This document shows, in pieces, positions 11,601 to 24,345 of a stretch of 64,000 bases of DNA. This stretch comes from Vanrija pseudolonga (Eukaryota; Basidiomycota; Tremellomycetes; Trichosporonales; Trichosporonaceae): positions 3,968,001-4,032,000 of the forward strand of contig NC_085850.1 in the NCBI RefSeq assembly GCF_020906515.1, in the 5' to 3' direction. The position numbers were made by a program, and so were the translations under genes. Position 1 is the first letter of the stretch, and the number at the start of each line of letters is the position of its first letter. The notes beneath the pieces were generated by a model. The model was not told where the DNA came from, searched no databases, and saw only the letters and a list, made by a program, of their open reading frames with translations.

Positions 11601-12751
11601 ACGTGAAGAGGGGGGGGGACAATGTGATTGATGCAAATATAAGGTGTCTTTAGAGCAGACTGGCCAACGCCATCCCCAACGCCTCCACAGAGCGTCGAGC
11701 TGAGTAGAGACTGGTTTGATCCAGTATCACACGCAGACCAAGTTGTGTGGGAGGCGATGGGGTGGAGCGTGTGGGTATGAGAGGGGGCGGAGATGGAGAT
11801 GGACAGCACACAAGAGGTTTATGTGATCTGATCCCATGCACGAGTCGCGATCGATGCTGCGAGTCGCTGCACACTCTGTCCGACCGGCCGGCCGGTCGGC
11901 TGGCTGGCGCGACTGGACAGAGTGCGCGCGACCTCGCCCGCCCGGGCCTGGCCAAGGCAAAGCATGGGGCTGATAAAGCATCGCGTCGACGGGGCGGCGA
12001 GTGGTGGTGGACGAATTGAAATGACGCAGCCAGATGGGGTCCGGTGGGTCGGTGATCTGCGAGCCACCCGAGACGGACGGCACCACTCGGCGCCCGAGCC
12101 ATTGACGACTTCTGGGAGCGACGACTATGCCGCGACATCGACGACGGCTCGGCCGCAACGCGCTCAAGCACCCAGTGCGAGAACGCGTTAATGACACTGG
12201 CCGGCAGCAGTGTCATGCGTGTCGCAGGCAGTGCGCCGCACACACCCCTGCTGGGCTCCAAGCGCTGGCCAGCAGCGAATCCGAAACCCGCCCCGCGCTC
12301 AGTGGGGCCACCACTACGACCACCCACACCCGCGATAGGAGAAAAACGCATAAAGACCCAAACCTCCCAAGACGTCACTTACATTGTCGTGCCAGATACC
12401 GCCTCTGGACGGCACTTTTCGAATGCTGCCGCCGTCCTCAATGTCGCCAAACATGGACTTGCGGCGGTCGTGCTGGGCCGAGGCAGAGGCGGCCGCGGCC
12501 GCGACGCCCGGAAACTCGGTCGTGCCTTCGCTCTCGGGCGGCGTGCCCGTCTCTGAAGGCGTCGCCGACTCTGGCGGGGTATCGGCTGGCGTATGGCCCT
12601 CGATCGGGGTCAGGACGTTAGGGCTGGGCAGGCCGTCGCGGTTTGTCAGAAACTCGCGTCCGTTGGCCGTCACCAGCGATAGGCGGCGGCCGTTGCCGCC
12701 GTTGAGAAAGTCGATCGACTGCAGGGGGATGGCGGGGGCCGAGGAGAGCAT
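8692..12751 (-). CDS. HAL4: Ser/Thr protein kinase of the HAL4(SAT4)/HRK1 family
   Basis: Predicted 992 aa in three exons: 12751-12383, 11336-10152 and 10116-8692, all joined in phase 0. The long N-terminal region is Ser/Pro/His-rich. The kinase domain starts near residue 436 and has [14 protein letters not shown] (P-loop), [43 protein letters not shown] (catalytic loop) and [17 protein letters not shown] and the AEFCVG..LHH blocks are typical of budding-yeast Hal4/Hal5-type kinases, which regulate plasma-membrane potassium and nutrient transporters. As in that family, a low-complexity insert (~230 residues) splits the C-lobe before [20 protein letters not shown] Cys/His tail ends in NHQHIKV. 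Intron 1 is ~1.05 kb, far longer than its neighbours. An in-frame ATG at 12862 would add 37 residues. Assignment to Hal4 rather than Hrk1 is not certain. Confidence 0.87.
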
Positions 12752-14674
12752 CGTGGTGGCGTGGGCGTTGGTGGTGGTTGGGAGGGAGGGAAGGTGGGGA
12801 TAATGGGTCGCTGCTTGCTGGCTGGCTGCGGGTGCTGCTGACGATGTCGTTGTCTCTCTCACTCTTCACAAAAGGGGGGATGCTTGTTCACAGTTCAAGG
12901 TATGGCTTTGTGCACGCTTTGTGCTTTGCTGGGGCTGCTGGGTGCTTTACTGATTGTGGGTATGCCGACATCCAACAGTTGGTGATTATGGTGTGGTGGT
13001 GGGGGGGTGGGTGAGATGTGAGATGGGGCTGCGTTTGGGGGGAGGGGAGCGTGAACGTGCGGCGGGGCAGGGTAGTCACAAGTGATAGCGGGGTGGTCGA
13101 ATTGGGGGGAGGGGAGTGGGGTGGAGGGAGAGACGTGTGCGGCAACGGCGTGTCGCTTGCGTCTGTAGATAGGATAAGAGTGGTGCGATGGAGTATGAGT
13201 GGTGCAAAGGCGTCGATGAGCAATGATGCGGTAGTGACGACGACGACTAGTGCAAGCTTGGCCGCGGCTGTTACTGCTGGCTGGCTGACAACTCTAGACG
13301 ACATCCAACCAACCACTACCACCTTGTGATGTAAGGAAAAGATCAGCAGGGAGGGGAGGGGGGAGGTGCGCGGGCGGGCGGGCGGGCGGGACTGGGACTG
13401 ACTGCTGGTGACTGGCTGGGGGCAGTATGCTGCACTGTCGTCGCTTGCCGCCTTGCCTTGCCCCTGCCCCCCTGCCGCCTTCCTTGGCACAACCGTGGCA
13501 CTTTGCATTTCGCTCGCTGGTTGCTGCAAGCGGCGCATGCGAGCATCTGGCAGCAAAAGCAAGCAAGCAATCAGGGCCGTCAAACCCACCCAGTGACGCA
13601 GTTCGGTCCTGTCGCCCTGTCGTGTCGTCCACCTCCCACCGTCAGCCAACAAAAAATACCCCCGCCGGCCGGCGCGACGTCTCGGCCGCGGCACATAAAC
13701 CGGCGGCGGGAATCCCGCACACCGATGAGTGAGCAAGCAAGATGCATGTGCATACCTGACTCGTCGTCGTCGACACGCACGCAGCAGTCCGACCGCTCGT
13801 TCGGCGTATGGTACGCGCGGCGGAGATTTACAGCGGCGGGCGGGCAGCAGCACCGGCACCGGTACCGGCGGCGGCGAGAAGAAGCGCCTAATGCACCGAG
13901 CCAGCCGAACCGAGGTTGGGTTGCTTGAGACAAGGCGAAACGGTTGCTCTGTGTGTTGGTGCAGCAGCGGTGCAGTGCCTGCCGCCTTGTCACTCGTTTC
14001 GCCTGCAACCTCGGACCTTTCCTAGCCTTGGGGGTGAGTCTGCACGCACGCACGGCGAGTTGGAACCGCGCGCGCTCGTTCATTCAACCGCCGCCCACAC
14101 ACGCCCGCCAGGGAGAAGCCACGCCGCAGCCTCAGCAGCAGGCGCGCACGCGCAGCCGACCCGACTGACCCACCTTACTTCCCTGTACCCACCCTGCCAC
14201 ACGTCACTGACATCACCACTGCGCGGCCGGGCCGGCTGCCCGCGTCGTCTCTCGTTCGCCTGGGCTGGGCACGGCTGGCCAAGGCCAGTGTGGACGTACG
14301 ATCGAGCTTGGCTGGCTCGACACGACCACGACGCGACACTCGACGCCAGCGGCACACACACGCACGCACAATGGTGCACACTCGCACGCACCCAACTACT
14401 TACCCACGGCTCACTGCCGCGGCATGTATGCAAGCACGATCTCATGGATCTGCCCCATCGCGCCTACCGTTTGTCGGCACACGCGCCGCGCGCCGATGTT
14501 TTCCGTAACGGAGATACCTGCCAAGAGACGGACAGTTGCATGTGCTACACTACAACACACGGCAATTACGCACACCCAACCTCGGTGGGGAATCGCCGAG
14601 CCACTCGTCATGGGGCAATTGATAAGTCGCCCTGGCTCTCACTTGCCGCCTGCCTCTCACTCACACCCCGCGCC
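12752..14674. other. Long intergenic region between the kinase and SEC5
   Basis: This is about 1.9 kb. The first ~250 bp upstream of the kinase ATG are CT-rich on the minus strand and probably include its leader. Short CGGG runs occur near 13371-13390. Open frames here are low-complexity and not conserved in appearance, so no gene is called. Confidence 0.55.
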
Positions 14675-17501
14675 TCACTTCCTGCCCGAGGTTGAGGCTG
14701 CAGGTGGCAATGACCGCAAGCACATTGTCTCCACACCGGTGCCCCGCCGGCTGTCTGCCAAGAGACGCCGCATCGCATCCAGGTCGCGCTGCAGTGTCTC
14801 GGGCGCCTGCTGCCGGCGGTACAGCTGTGCAATAATGTCGTAGACCTCTTCCAGCGCCGCCTTGGCCTTCGGAGACAGGTACGCCGTGACGGACTGCTGG
14901 AGGAACTCCATCTCGAGGGTTGCCTGGGCGTGGCGTCAGTGGTTGCGTCTTGGGGCTGTTCCTCAACTCACCGTCAACATCCCGCCCGTGCCAAAGCGGC
15001 TGACGCGCTTGAACGACTGCAGTGCCGTCTCCGACACCTTGTCCACGAGCGTCTCGAGGATTCTCGGGACAAGGTCGACCGACACGTCGCCCACCTGCGC
15101 GTGCGCCTCGACGAGCTGCAGCACCACCTGGTGCATGTACGGCCGGACCTCTTTCGGCGTGGGCGTCTTGAGCCAGTCGATGCCAGAGTTGAGCACGCCG
15201 TTGCGGACGAGATCGCACAGCTGGTCGCCGCGCCGCGACGTGTAGTTTTCAAACACAGAGTCGTACATTTCCGCCAGTGCCATGTCGAGCGTCTTGCGGT
15301 CGGCCGACGCGTCGACGTCGAGCAGGATGGTAATGCGCGCCGTCAGCGCCGGCACGCCCGTCATGCGGAGCTGGTCAAACGCTGCGAGCGTGTACAGCAG
15401 GCGCGTCTCCTGCGATTGGACGGGCGCCGTGACCGAGTTTGAGCGGCCGGGCCTCGAGCTCTTCTTTTGCTCCTTTGCCAGGCCAAGAATGCCCGAGAAC
15501 ACGAGCTTCTCGGCTTCCACAAGGCTCTCCCTGATCCTGCGCTTGAAATTTGGGGGGATAACGAGCTGCTGCTCGCGGTCGCGCGCAGAGTGGGGGCCGG
15601 GCGTGCCTGCAATCTTGCGGGCGGCGGTTAAGACGCGCGTCTGGAGGTCGTCGACGAGCTTGAGGTATCTCTCGTGGCCCTTCACCGAGCCGTCAGGCGT
15701 CGTCTTCCAGTCGCCGAGCAGGTGCAGTGTCCTAGTATCGCGCCACCACGTGGCCGTGATGACCTCCTCCATGCGCCAGCGGAGCGAGTCGACCATGCCG
15801 CGGGCGCCCGAGCTCGCCTCCTTGCCCACGTCGATGACGGTGAGCTCGACGGCGCACTCGTGCACCTGGTCGACAATCTCCTGCACAAAGTAGCACGCAG
15901 CGAGCACCGTCGTGCCGGCGGGCACGAAGGACGGGACGGGACGGTCGGGCCCGTTCGAGCCCTCGCGTCTCATCACCGTGTCGGCGACCGACACGTCGGA
16001 GAGGGTGAAGAACTGGGATAGGTAGCCAATGTAGCGCTTGACAATTTCCGACGCCATCTGGCGACACGCCGACGCGGGACGGTGCGACGCGCGCAGGGTG
16101 CCGCTCGAGTCGCGCTTGAGGTACCGCCCGTCCATGCACGCCTTTGCAATCTTCCAGAAGCCGGGAAGTGTGCGGATGACGTAGTCGGACAGCTTGGAGA
16201 TCATTGCGATGATGGCCGCCCACGCGGCTTCGGTGGCCGAGGCTGTGGTGTGAGCCCAATCTCCTGTTAGGACCTACCCATTAACGAGTTTGGCTTGTAT
16301 TCTGGCGTGGCGAGCTGGCGGCGGAGCAGGTCGGTGAGCGGGGATGACGACGACGGTTCGTCGCTGGCGGTCTTTTGCGCCTCCTTGATGACCTCTTGCG
16401 AGCGCTGGAACAGCGCGTCCATGCTGTCTCTGATAAACCGGTGCTGGTAATCGAGGTATGCCCATGCCGGCTCGTCGGACCCGTCCAACTCGACAAGAAT
16501 CCTGCATGTCAGCTCTTACCCCACCTTTCCACTCACTCAAGAGTCTTCTCGTGGTCGTCGACACTTCGCGACGGGTCCTTGAGCTGCGCATCGAGCCGCT
16601 GGCGCATGCCGTCCATGACGCTCTCAACGCTCTCCCACACCTTGTCAAACACGCGGCGCTGGCGCGCGACCTGCTCGGCCGTCGTGGCCGGCACGCCGGG
16701 CATCAGTGCGCCGGGGCTCGAGCGCGCCGAGCGCAGAAACAGCCCCTTCTTGTAGTCGCGTAACCCCTGGTCGTACTTGGCCGCGTTGATCGAGTCGAGC
16801 AGCTGGCCGGGGAGGTTGAACAGGAACTTGGACTTTTCAAACACGCCGAGCGTCGAGCGCAGCTTGGAGGCCTTGACTGCGTTCTCCAGCACGGGCAGGA
16901 ACACCTGGTCCGCCCGATGACCGGCCACCTTGAAGATCTCGCGCAGCTCGCGCGTCCCGTGGTCCGTGTCCTCGCCGATAAAGCTGTCCGCCATGTCGCG
17001 GTACACGACGTCCGACGTCGCCTTGACAGTCACGAAGCGGTCAAAGTTCTCCTCGACGAGGATGCGCACCTGCTCGCTGCGGCTCTCGAGCGCATGCTGC
17101 AGGTTGTGCACGCCGTGCCGGAGGTCGTCGTACGACGCGTCCGGGTGCTGGACTGAGAGGAAGACTTTAGGGTCAAAGGCTTTGGAGGAGAGGAGCGTCG
17201 CGCCGCGCGTGCGCAGGTCGAGGTCGGCGGTGCTGGCCGTGTGAGCTGCGCTCCTCGCCGCCTACTCACTGGTTCAGATGCGCCAACAGCCCCAGAGGGT
17301 CGATATCGTCCGCCCCGCCCCCACCCTCGGTGCTCAGCGTCCCAGCCAACGGGCCCTCGACATTATGGTCCACGTCCTCCCATCGCTCCGGGGCAAGCGT
17401 GGACAAGTTGTAGCTTTTCAGCACTGCAGGGGTGTCAGCTGTGCGCGCAGGATGCAGCACCCACGCGTCGCCTCGTCGATTCCGTACGCGCTGTGCGACA
17501 T
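14675..17501 (-). CDS. SEC5: Exocyst complex component Sec5
   Basis: Predicted 876 aa in six exons: 17501-17465, 17423-17270, 17232-16537, 16501-16278, 16242-14972 and 14923-14675. The start [19 protein letters not shown] was chosen because the 37-nt first exon joins in frame to [15 protein letters not shown]. The Sec5 signature follows: [38 protein letters not shown] and [16 protein letters not shown]. It leads into the coiled-coil and helical-rod region and ends near [12 protein letters not shown]. Sec5 is a core exocyst subunit that tethers secretory vesicles to the plasma membrane at sites of polarised growth. Exons are separated by introns as short as 35 nt. The C-terminus (last 83 residues) has its own exon. 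Confidence 0.93.
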
Positions 17502-17730
17502 GCTGCTGCTGCTGGTAGTGTGGGTGGATACGTGGTGGTCACAACAATGTTGTCGCGTCGAGTAGTAGGCTGCGTGGTGGAAGTGACGTACGGTGGCTGC
17601 ACAGACCGCGTGGCACTTTTACGTAACAATGCATTTGTGTGTGGCGGTCACTCTGCTCGACGAGACATGGTGCCACTGTCCTGCCTGGACATGACCGGTT
17701 GTGTGAACAAGCTACGCTACTATGCTGCAT

Positions 17731-18854
17731 CTACATAGTCACATCCTCACCTCCCTCCCCACCATCCTCCCCATCACCACCCTCAACCCCCTCGCCCTCC
17801 CCAAGGCCAACCCCCTCAAGCGCCCTCACCATCGCCCTCGCCTCCTTCCTCAACACCTCCCACTGGCGCACCGTCTGGGGGGACGCCTTGTCCGTGTAGC
17901 AAGTATACACGAAGCGTGGGCCTTCCGACTCGCCAATCCAAACAACCATGTACGCGTACTCGGACGCGGGGTGGAGGACCACGACGTCGCCATGTGTAAG
18001 GCGCACGCGGTGGTTAACGCCCGTGACGTACAGGTCGGCGGTGCCGCCAGTGATCGTGATTGCGGTATAGTGCCCGTCGTGGTGTTTCTCGCCCCGCTGC
18101 CATCCCGCTTCGTCGCCCCAAGAGAGGGAGAGCACGGTGCCCAGCCCAGCGAGAGTCGCGCCGGTCGCCCAAGGGAAAATGCCACGAAACCACTCCTTCT
18201 TGGCGGCACCTTTCGCCCGCTGAGCCAGCAGCTCGTACAGCTTGCCCGCGTGCCGGCGCATAGAAGGGAGCGTGGCGTGGTCCCAGCGCGCGAGGTCGTG
18301 AGAGGGGCGGTGGAGGGACTTGGCCCAGGCCGCAAGCAGGGCGTGGAGCTTGTTCGCGAGGTCGGGCTGGGCGGTGTGGCGAGCGGACGAGTCGAGCGCG
18401 CCAGGGCCGTACTCGATGCTACGCTGTGTCGGCGCGGAGTAGGAGGAGGCAACGCCCTCCGCTGCGGCGTGCAGCTCGGCGATGCGCGCGGGCGACATGG
18501 TGCCGCTGTTGAAGAGCAGTGCGCAGGCCGGTCCCGTCGAGAGGGGCGAAAGGACAGCCTTGATCTCGTCCGTGTTGAGGGGGGCGAACGCGCGCATGTC
18601 GTCGTCCTCTGTGAGCGGGGGCGCCTGCGGGAAGGGCACGCAGACGTCTGCATACCGCTGCTCGAGGCGTTCGCGCGGGGTTTCGTCGCGATGCGCGGCG
18701 CGCCTGGACTTGAACTTGAGCTTGGGCTTGGGCTTGGGGGCATTGGAGGAGCCTGCGTGTCAGGAGGAGTTGGTGGGTGCGAGTATTCACCTGTCACTTC
18801 GGACTTGGGAGTCGCGCTGCTCGCCTTCTTCTTCTTCTTCTGTACGGTGCGCAT
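17731..18854 (-). CDS. Unrecognised protein, possible degenerate 2OG-dioxygenase-like fold
   Basis: Predicted 361 aa in two exons: 18854-18791 and 18752-17731. I do not recognise the family with confidence. The N-terminus is lysine-rich (VQKKKKKASS, then KPKPKLKFKSRR), suggesting nuclear or nucleolar targeting. The middle is helical. The C-terminal third has short beta strands (YTAITITGGTADLYV, THGDVVVLHPASEYAYMVV). An HHD triplet, an HGD and an EGPRF remotely recall an iron/2-oxoglutarate dioxygenase, but the expected distal histidine is not clear. The protein ends in a Gly/Glu repeat. It is transcribed in line with SEC5 (229 bp downstream). The function is unknown and I infer only that it is a real gene, from splice phase and sustained coding character. 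Confidence 0.6.
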
Positions 18855-19191
18855 GACGGTTTGGGGGGCTGTGGTGGGAGTAGGTTGACGAGTGGTGTAG
18901 GTGAATGTCTGCCGTCGTGGTAGATAGGTATCGGTGGGTCCCACGTTGGTGTGTTGTAACACGACTCGAATGCGTGTGTGTGAGGGGTGATGCGGTGTCG
19001 AGGTATCAAACGCGAGAAGAGACAAATCCAACACACAATGATGCTGTCCGTCAGCCAAACACGAGTGGATCACCTCCACTCCAGCTTGGCAGGCAGCGTC
19101 ACACGTCACCCGCCCACTGGCCACTGGCCCCTCGTCATGCAAGACGTGCATACAACATGAAGTAACAAGGCAAGATGTCTATCTCCATCCT
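18855..19191. other. Intergenic region upstream of the unrecognised gene
   Basis: This is 337 bp containing its presumed promoter and the OCH1-like gene's 3' UTR. Nothing else was seen. Confidence 0.6.
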
Positions 19192-21004
19192 CTAGCGGTA
19201 CTTTTCCATACCGTTCTCCTTCCACGACCCGCGGAAATGGTGCTCGACCATGGCCTGGGGGTCTGGGGGTGGTTAGCACAACCGGCTACGGCCAACGCCA
19301 AACGCAGCCCGCGACAGCCAACGGCCACAGCCCACGCCACGCCAGACTCACCAGTAGGCAGCTGGCTGCCAAAGTTGCCCACGCCAGGCGAGAAGCCCGT
19401 AACAGGCAGCACGACGACGTCTCCAATGCGCAGCGGCTCGGTGAGCCCGCGCAAGTCGACCCAGCGCACGCCGTACCGCACGCGCAGGTAGTTGAGCACT
19501 GCGTCGGTCCACACGCCGGGCCCAGACCAGTTCATGATACCGATCGGCCCGCCGTCTTTCGGGTTCTTGAGCACATGCGTCTCGAGGAGCTTGTCGGCGG
19601 CCTCCCATGCGCCGGATTCGCGCAGAGCGAGCACCTTGTCCCACCGCGCAGCGGCCCAGTCGGCCGCCTTGGCCGTCTGGTGCACCATTCGCATGACGGC
19701 CGCGAGGCAGATTGGGTGGTATGGCGCCGAGGCCATGGTCCATTGTACGAGCTGGAGCTGGGGGTGTGAGGGGGGCGTGGGGGAGGAGGCTAGGTCACGC
19801 TACTTACAGGCCGAGGCCACCAGTCGTGCCAGTCGTGCCGGTCGCCCACGTCCGCCTCGATGCCGACAATGACCGACGGCTGGCCGAGCACATCAACAGC
19901 CTTCTCGCCAGCGGCGATACGCTCGCGCTCGTGGTGCGCAAGCCAGCCCTCGCCGTCGTTCCACAGCCGCGCGTCACGCCCCCACATGCTGGGCGGTTTG
20001 AGCAGCGACGTGTCCGTGTCCGAGTAGATGCCGCCGCGGAGCAGGAGCACGAGGTAGCGGAACATGTCTGAGCGCTGGGCGTCAGCTGGGCTGTAGGAGA
20101 CTACTCACCAAGATGCCTGTTGGGAGGTGGCTCCACATGTAGTGCACATGGCTCGTGATGCCGTGTTCCTTGAGCTGGCTCTCTTCCCAGTCCCGCGCGT
20201 CTCTGCGATCGTCAGCTTACACCAACCAGCTCGACTCACTGATCCCGGTACAGCTTCCACTCCCATCCCTCGCGTGTCGCCCACCCACTGGCCCAGGTCA
20301 TGACCTCCTCGCTGCCCTTTGTCTCGCCGTCCTTGTCCGTCTGCCAGACGCGCTTCTCGTGGTCCCAGCTGACGCGGGACGCGTTGCGCTGTTCCCAGAG
20401 GTATCGGTCGAGGCTGGCCTGGAGAACGGCGCGCGCGCGCTTGGGGAACGACACGTCGACAAACTCGCGCAGCTGCGCGCGGTACTCGGCCAGCGTGCGC
20501 GCGCCGTATGTGAACACGGCGTCGGCGATCTCGCCCAGCTCGGACGACGGCTCGCCCAGCGCCCCGTTGTCCGGCCACTCGCGCAGCCCATGCACCAGGT
20601 ACTTGGACTGCGGGGAGCCGATGCCCCACCGCTGCACCGGGTCAGAGGGCAGGTCGGTGATCTTGCGCCCGCGTGATGGATCTGTCGCTGCTGTGGGCGC
20701 CATCGCGGCGCCGCCTTGGCTTGTTAGTCGATGTAAAAGGACACACGGACATACCGCCCACACGCCACCCCTCTATCCGGCCCGTATCGCTGACGAGGTA
20801 GAAGGCGGCCCCGACAAGCAAAGTGCACCCGACCAAGACCTGGATGAATGCCCGCCGTGTGCGCACGCGGGGTAGGTGGATCCAGGTGTGTTGCTTTTCG
20901 TCGCCGCTGCCCGGCGTGGTAGGGCTACACAGCGCGCTCCATCGCGTCGTCCACGCCTGTGTCCATGAGCTGTAATCGGATATTGATGGGTCGGGGGATG
21001 CCAT
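19192..21004 (-). CDS. OCH1-like alpha-1,6-mannosyltransferase (GT32), Golgi
   Basis: Predicted 520 aa in six exons: 21004-20755, 20714-20240, 20202-20109, 20074-19808, 19757-19352 and 19262-19192. It is a type II membrane protein. A ~50-residue cytosolic part is followed by an anchor (AFIQVLVGCTLLVGAAFYLV). The catalytic domain shows ILRSDMFRYLVLLLRGG followed by YSDTDT, the DxD metal/sugar-nucleotide motif of glycosyltransferase family 32. SAPYHPICL and GPGVWTDAVL are further Och1-like blocks. Och1 starts outer-chain mannan synthesis on N-glycans. Basidiomycetes carry several GT32 paralogues that also act on capsule or glycosphingolipid substrates, so the exact acceptor is unknown. Exon 4 uses the first of two possible acceptors (CCCAG) because it gives ILRSDMFRY. 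The upstream region holds the long GGCA repeat. Confidence 0.85.
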
Positions 21005-22816
<1,812 letters not shown>

Positions 22817-24084
22817 ATGAACCCGCAGCAACGGATCCAGCGCCAGCTCGAGGACGTCCTCAAGCTTCCCGGCAATGGTGAGCAGCTGCGCCGACTGTAG
22901 CGCCGACTGTAGCTGACCTTTGTTCAGACCGCTGCGCCGACTGCCATGCTAGCTCGCCCCGCTGGGCGTCAGTCAACCTGGGCATCTTCCTCTGCGTGAC
23001 CTGCGCCAGCGTGCACCGCAAGATGGGCACGCACCGGTCGCGCGTGAAATCCGTCACGCTCGACGAGTGGACCCGCGAGCAGGTGCAGGGCATGAAAGAC
23101 ATGGGCAACATCAAGAGCAACGCAGTGTACAACCCCGACCAGCGCAAGCACCGCCCGCCGCCCAACACGAGCTCGGACGAGCGCGACTCCGAGCTGTCAA
23201 AGTACATTCGGCGCAAGTACGAGCTGCGCGCGTTTGCCGCGGCCGCCGCGCCAGAGCTGGCAACGAGCAACGCCGTCACGAGCAGGAGCATGGCGCGCGA
23301 CGCGCGCAAGGGACACCCCGAGTTTGCGAGCGTGCTCCAGAACCACCGCGCCGCGCCGCCGCCGCCGCCGGCAGCTTCAGCCGGCGCCTTCTCAGTCCCC
23401 ACGAGCCCGGCGCGCCCGCGCCCCACGCGCTCAGCGACCGGGCCGGCATGGAGCGCCCTCGAGCCCAAGGCCGTCAGCCCCGCGTCGACGGGCTCGTCGC
23501 CGCGCTCCAACCTCGCGGCGCCGCTCAACGCCGTGCCCCCCCGCTCTAATTCAATCTCGGCAGTCAGCACGGCCGGCAAGCTCGCCGTATCGCCGAGCTT
23601 CACGGCTGCGCGGCTGCCCTCGCCCACGCCCAAGCCCAACCTCCTGGTTGATATCGAGGGCTCGACGTCGTCCACCCGCCCGCTGCAGGTCAACGCCTTC
23701 CCCACAGTGCCGGCGTGGCAGCCGCAGCAGCAGCAGGTCGTGCAGCAGCAGCAGGTCGCGCCACAGCAGCTCCCGCAGCAGCAGTTCGCCCAGCCCACCC
23801 TGCTTGGCCAGCAGGCCTTTGCGTCCCCCATGGCCGCGCCGACGACCAACCCCTTCTTCGCAAACTACGTCCCGCAGCAGCAGCAGATGCAGTCGCCCGT
23901 GCTGCAGACACCGGTCGGATACCCCATGCAGCAGAGCCCGGGTGTCTACTCGCCCGGCCTCGCGTTCCCCCAGTTCCCGCAGCAGCAGCAGGTACAGATG
24001 GGACCCATGGGCGTCCCCGTCTATGCCCAGCAGCAAGCATACCCCCAGTTTGGACAGTATGGCACCTATCCCGTCCACATGTAG
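22817..24084 (+). CDS. ArfGAP-domain protein (SMAP/Age2-like)
   Basis: Predicted 405 aa in two exons, 22817-22877 and 22928-24084. The ArfGAP zinc finger comes first: CADC, then 16 residues to CVTC, followed by CASVHRKMGTHRSRVKS, where the Arg of SVHR is the catalytic arginine finger. It therefore should stimulate GTP hydrolysis by Arf GTPases on Golgi/endosomal membranes. After ~130 residues the protein becomes Pro/Ala/Ser-rich, then strongly Gln-rich (runs of QQQ), with an NPF tripeptide (TTNPFFANYV) that could bind EH-domain endocytic proteins. This order, an N-terminal ArfGAP and Q-rich/NPF tail, fits Age2/SMAP and Gts1-like members rather than Gcs1/Glo3. The 3' end converges on SUB2, 261 bp away. 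Confidence 0.9.
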
Positions 24085-24345
24085 CAGCAGCTTGACCGAC
24101 AGAACCCTTTTGGACAGCACGCCTGTTGTAACTGTTGTAGTTTCTTCTCCTCGCCTTCCCCCGGGCTCTCGTTCCATATACCCTGCGTCATATGCCCCCC
24201 AAACCTCCCATGCAACTGGATATATCATCGGTCCGAAGGCGGCGGCGGCATCGCATCACTGATACATGGTTTTTTCTCGTTGCATATATATAGTACCCTT
24301 CACTTTGATCTCAAACCTCGGTCGCGCCATACACACTACGCCTCT

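Noticed and set aside
12888-13859. 323-codon minus-strand open frame upstream of the kinase
   Set aside because: Low-complexity composition, no domain and no support from splice phases; GC-rich DNA gives such frames by chance.
17266-17460. A SEC5 start at a methionine-like MLHPART codon
   Set aside because: A CTGCAG acceptor follows it and the upstream 37-nt exon gives the conserved SHSAYGIDE start in frame.
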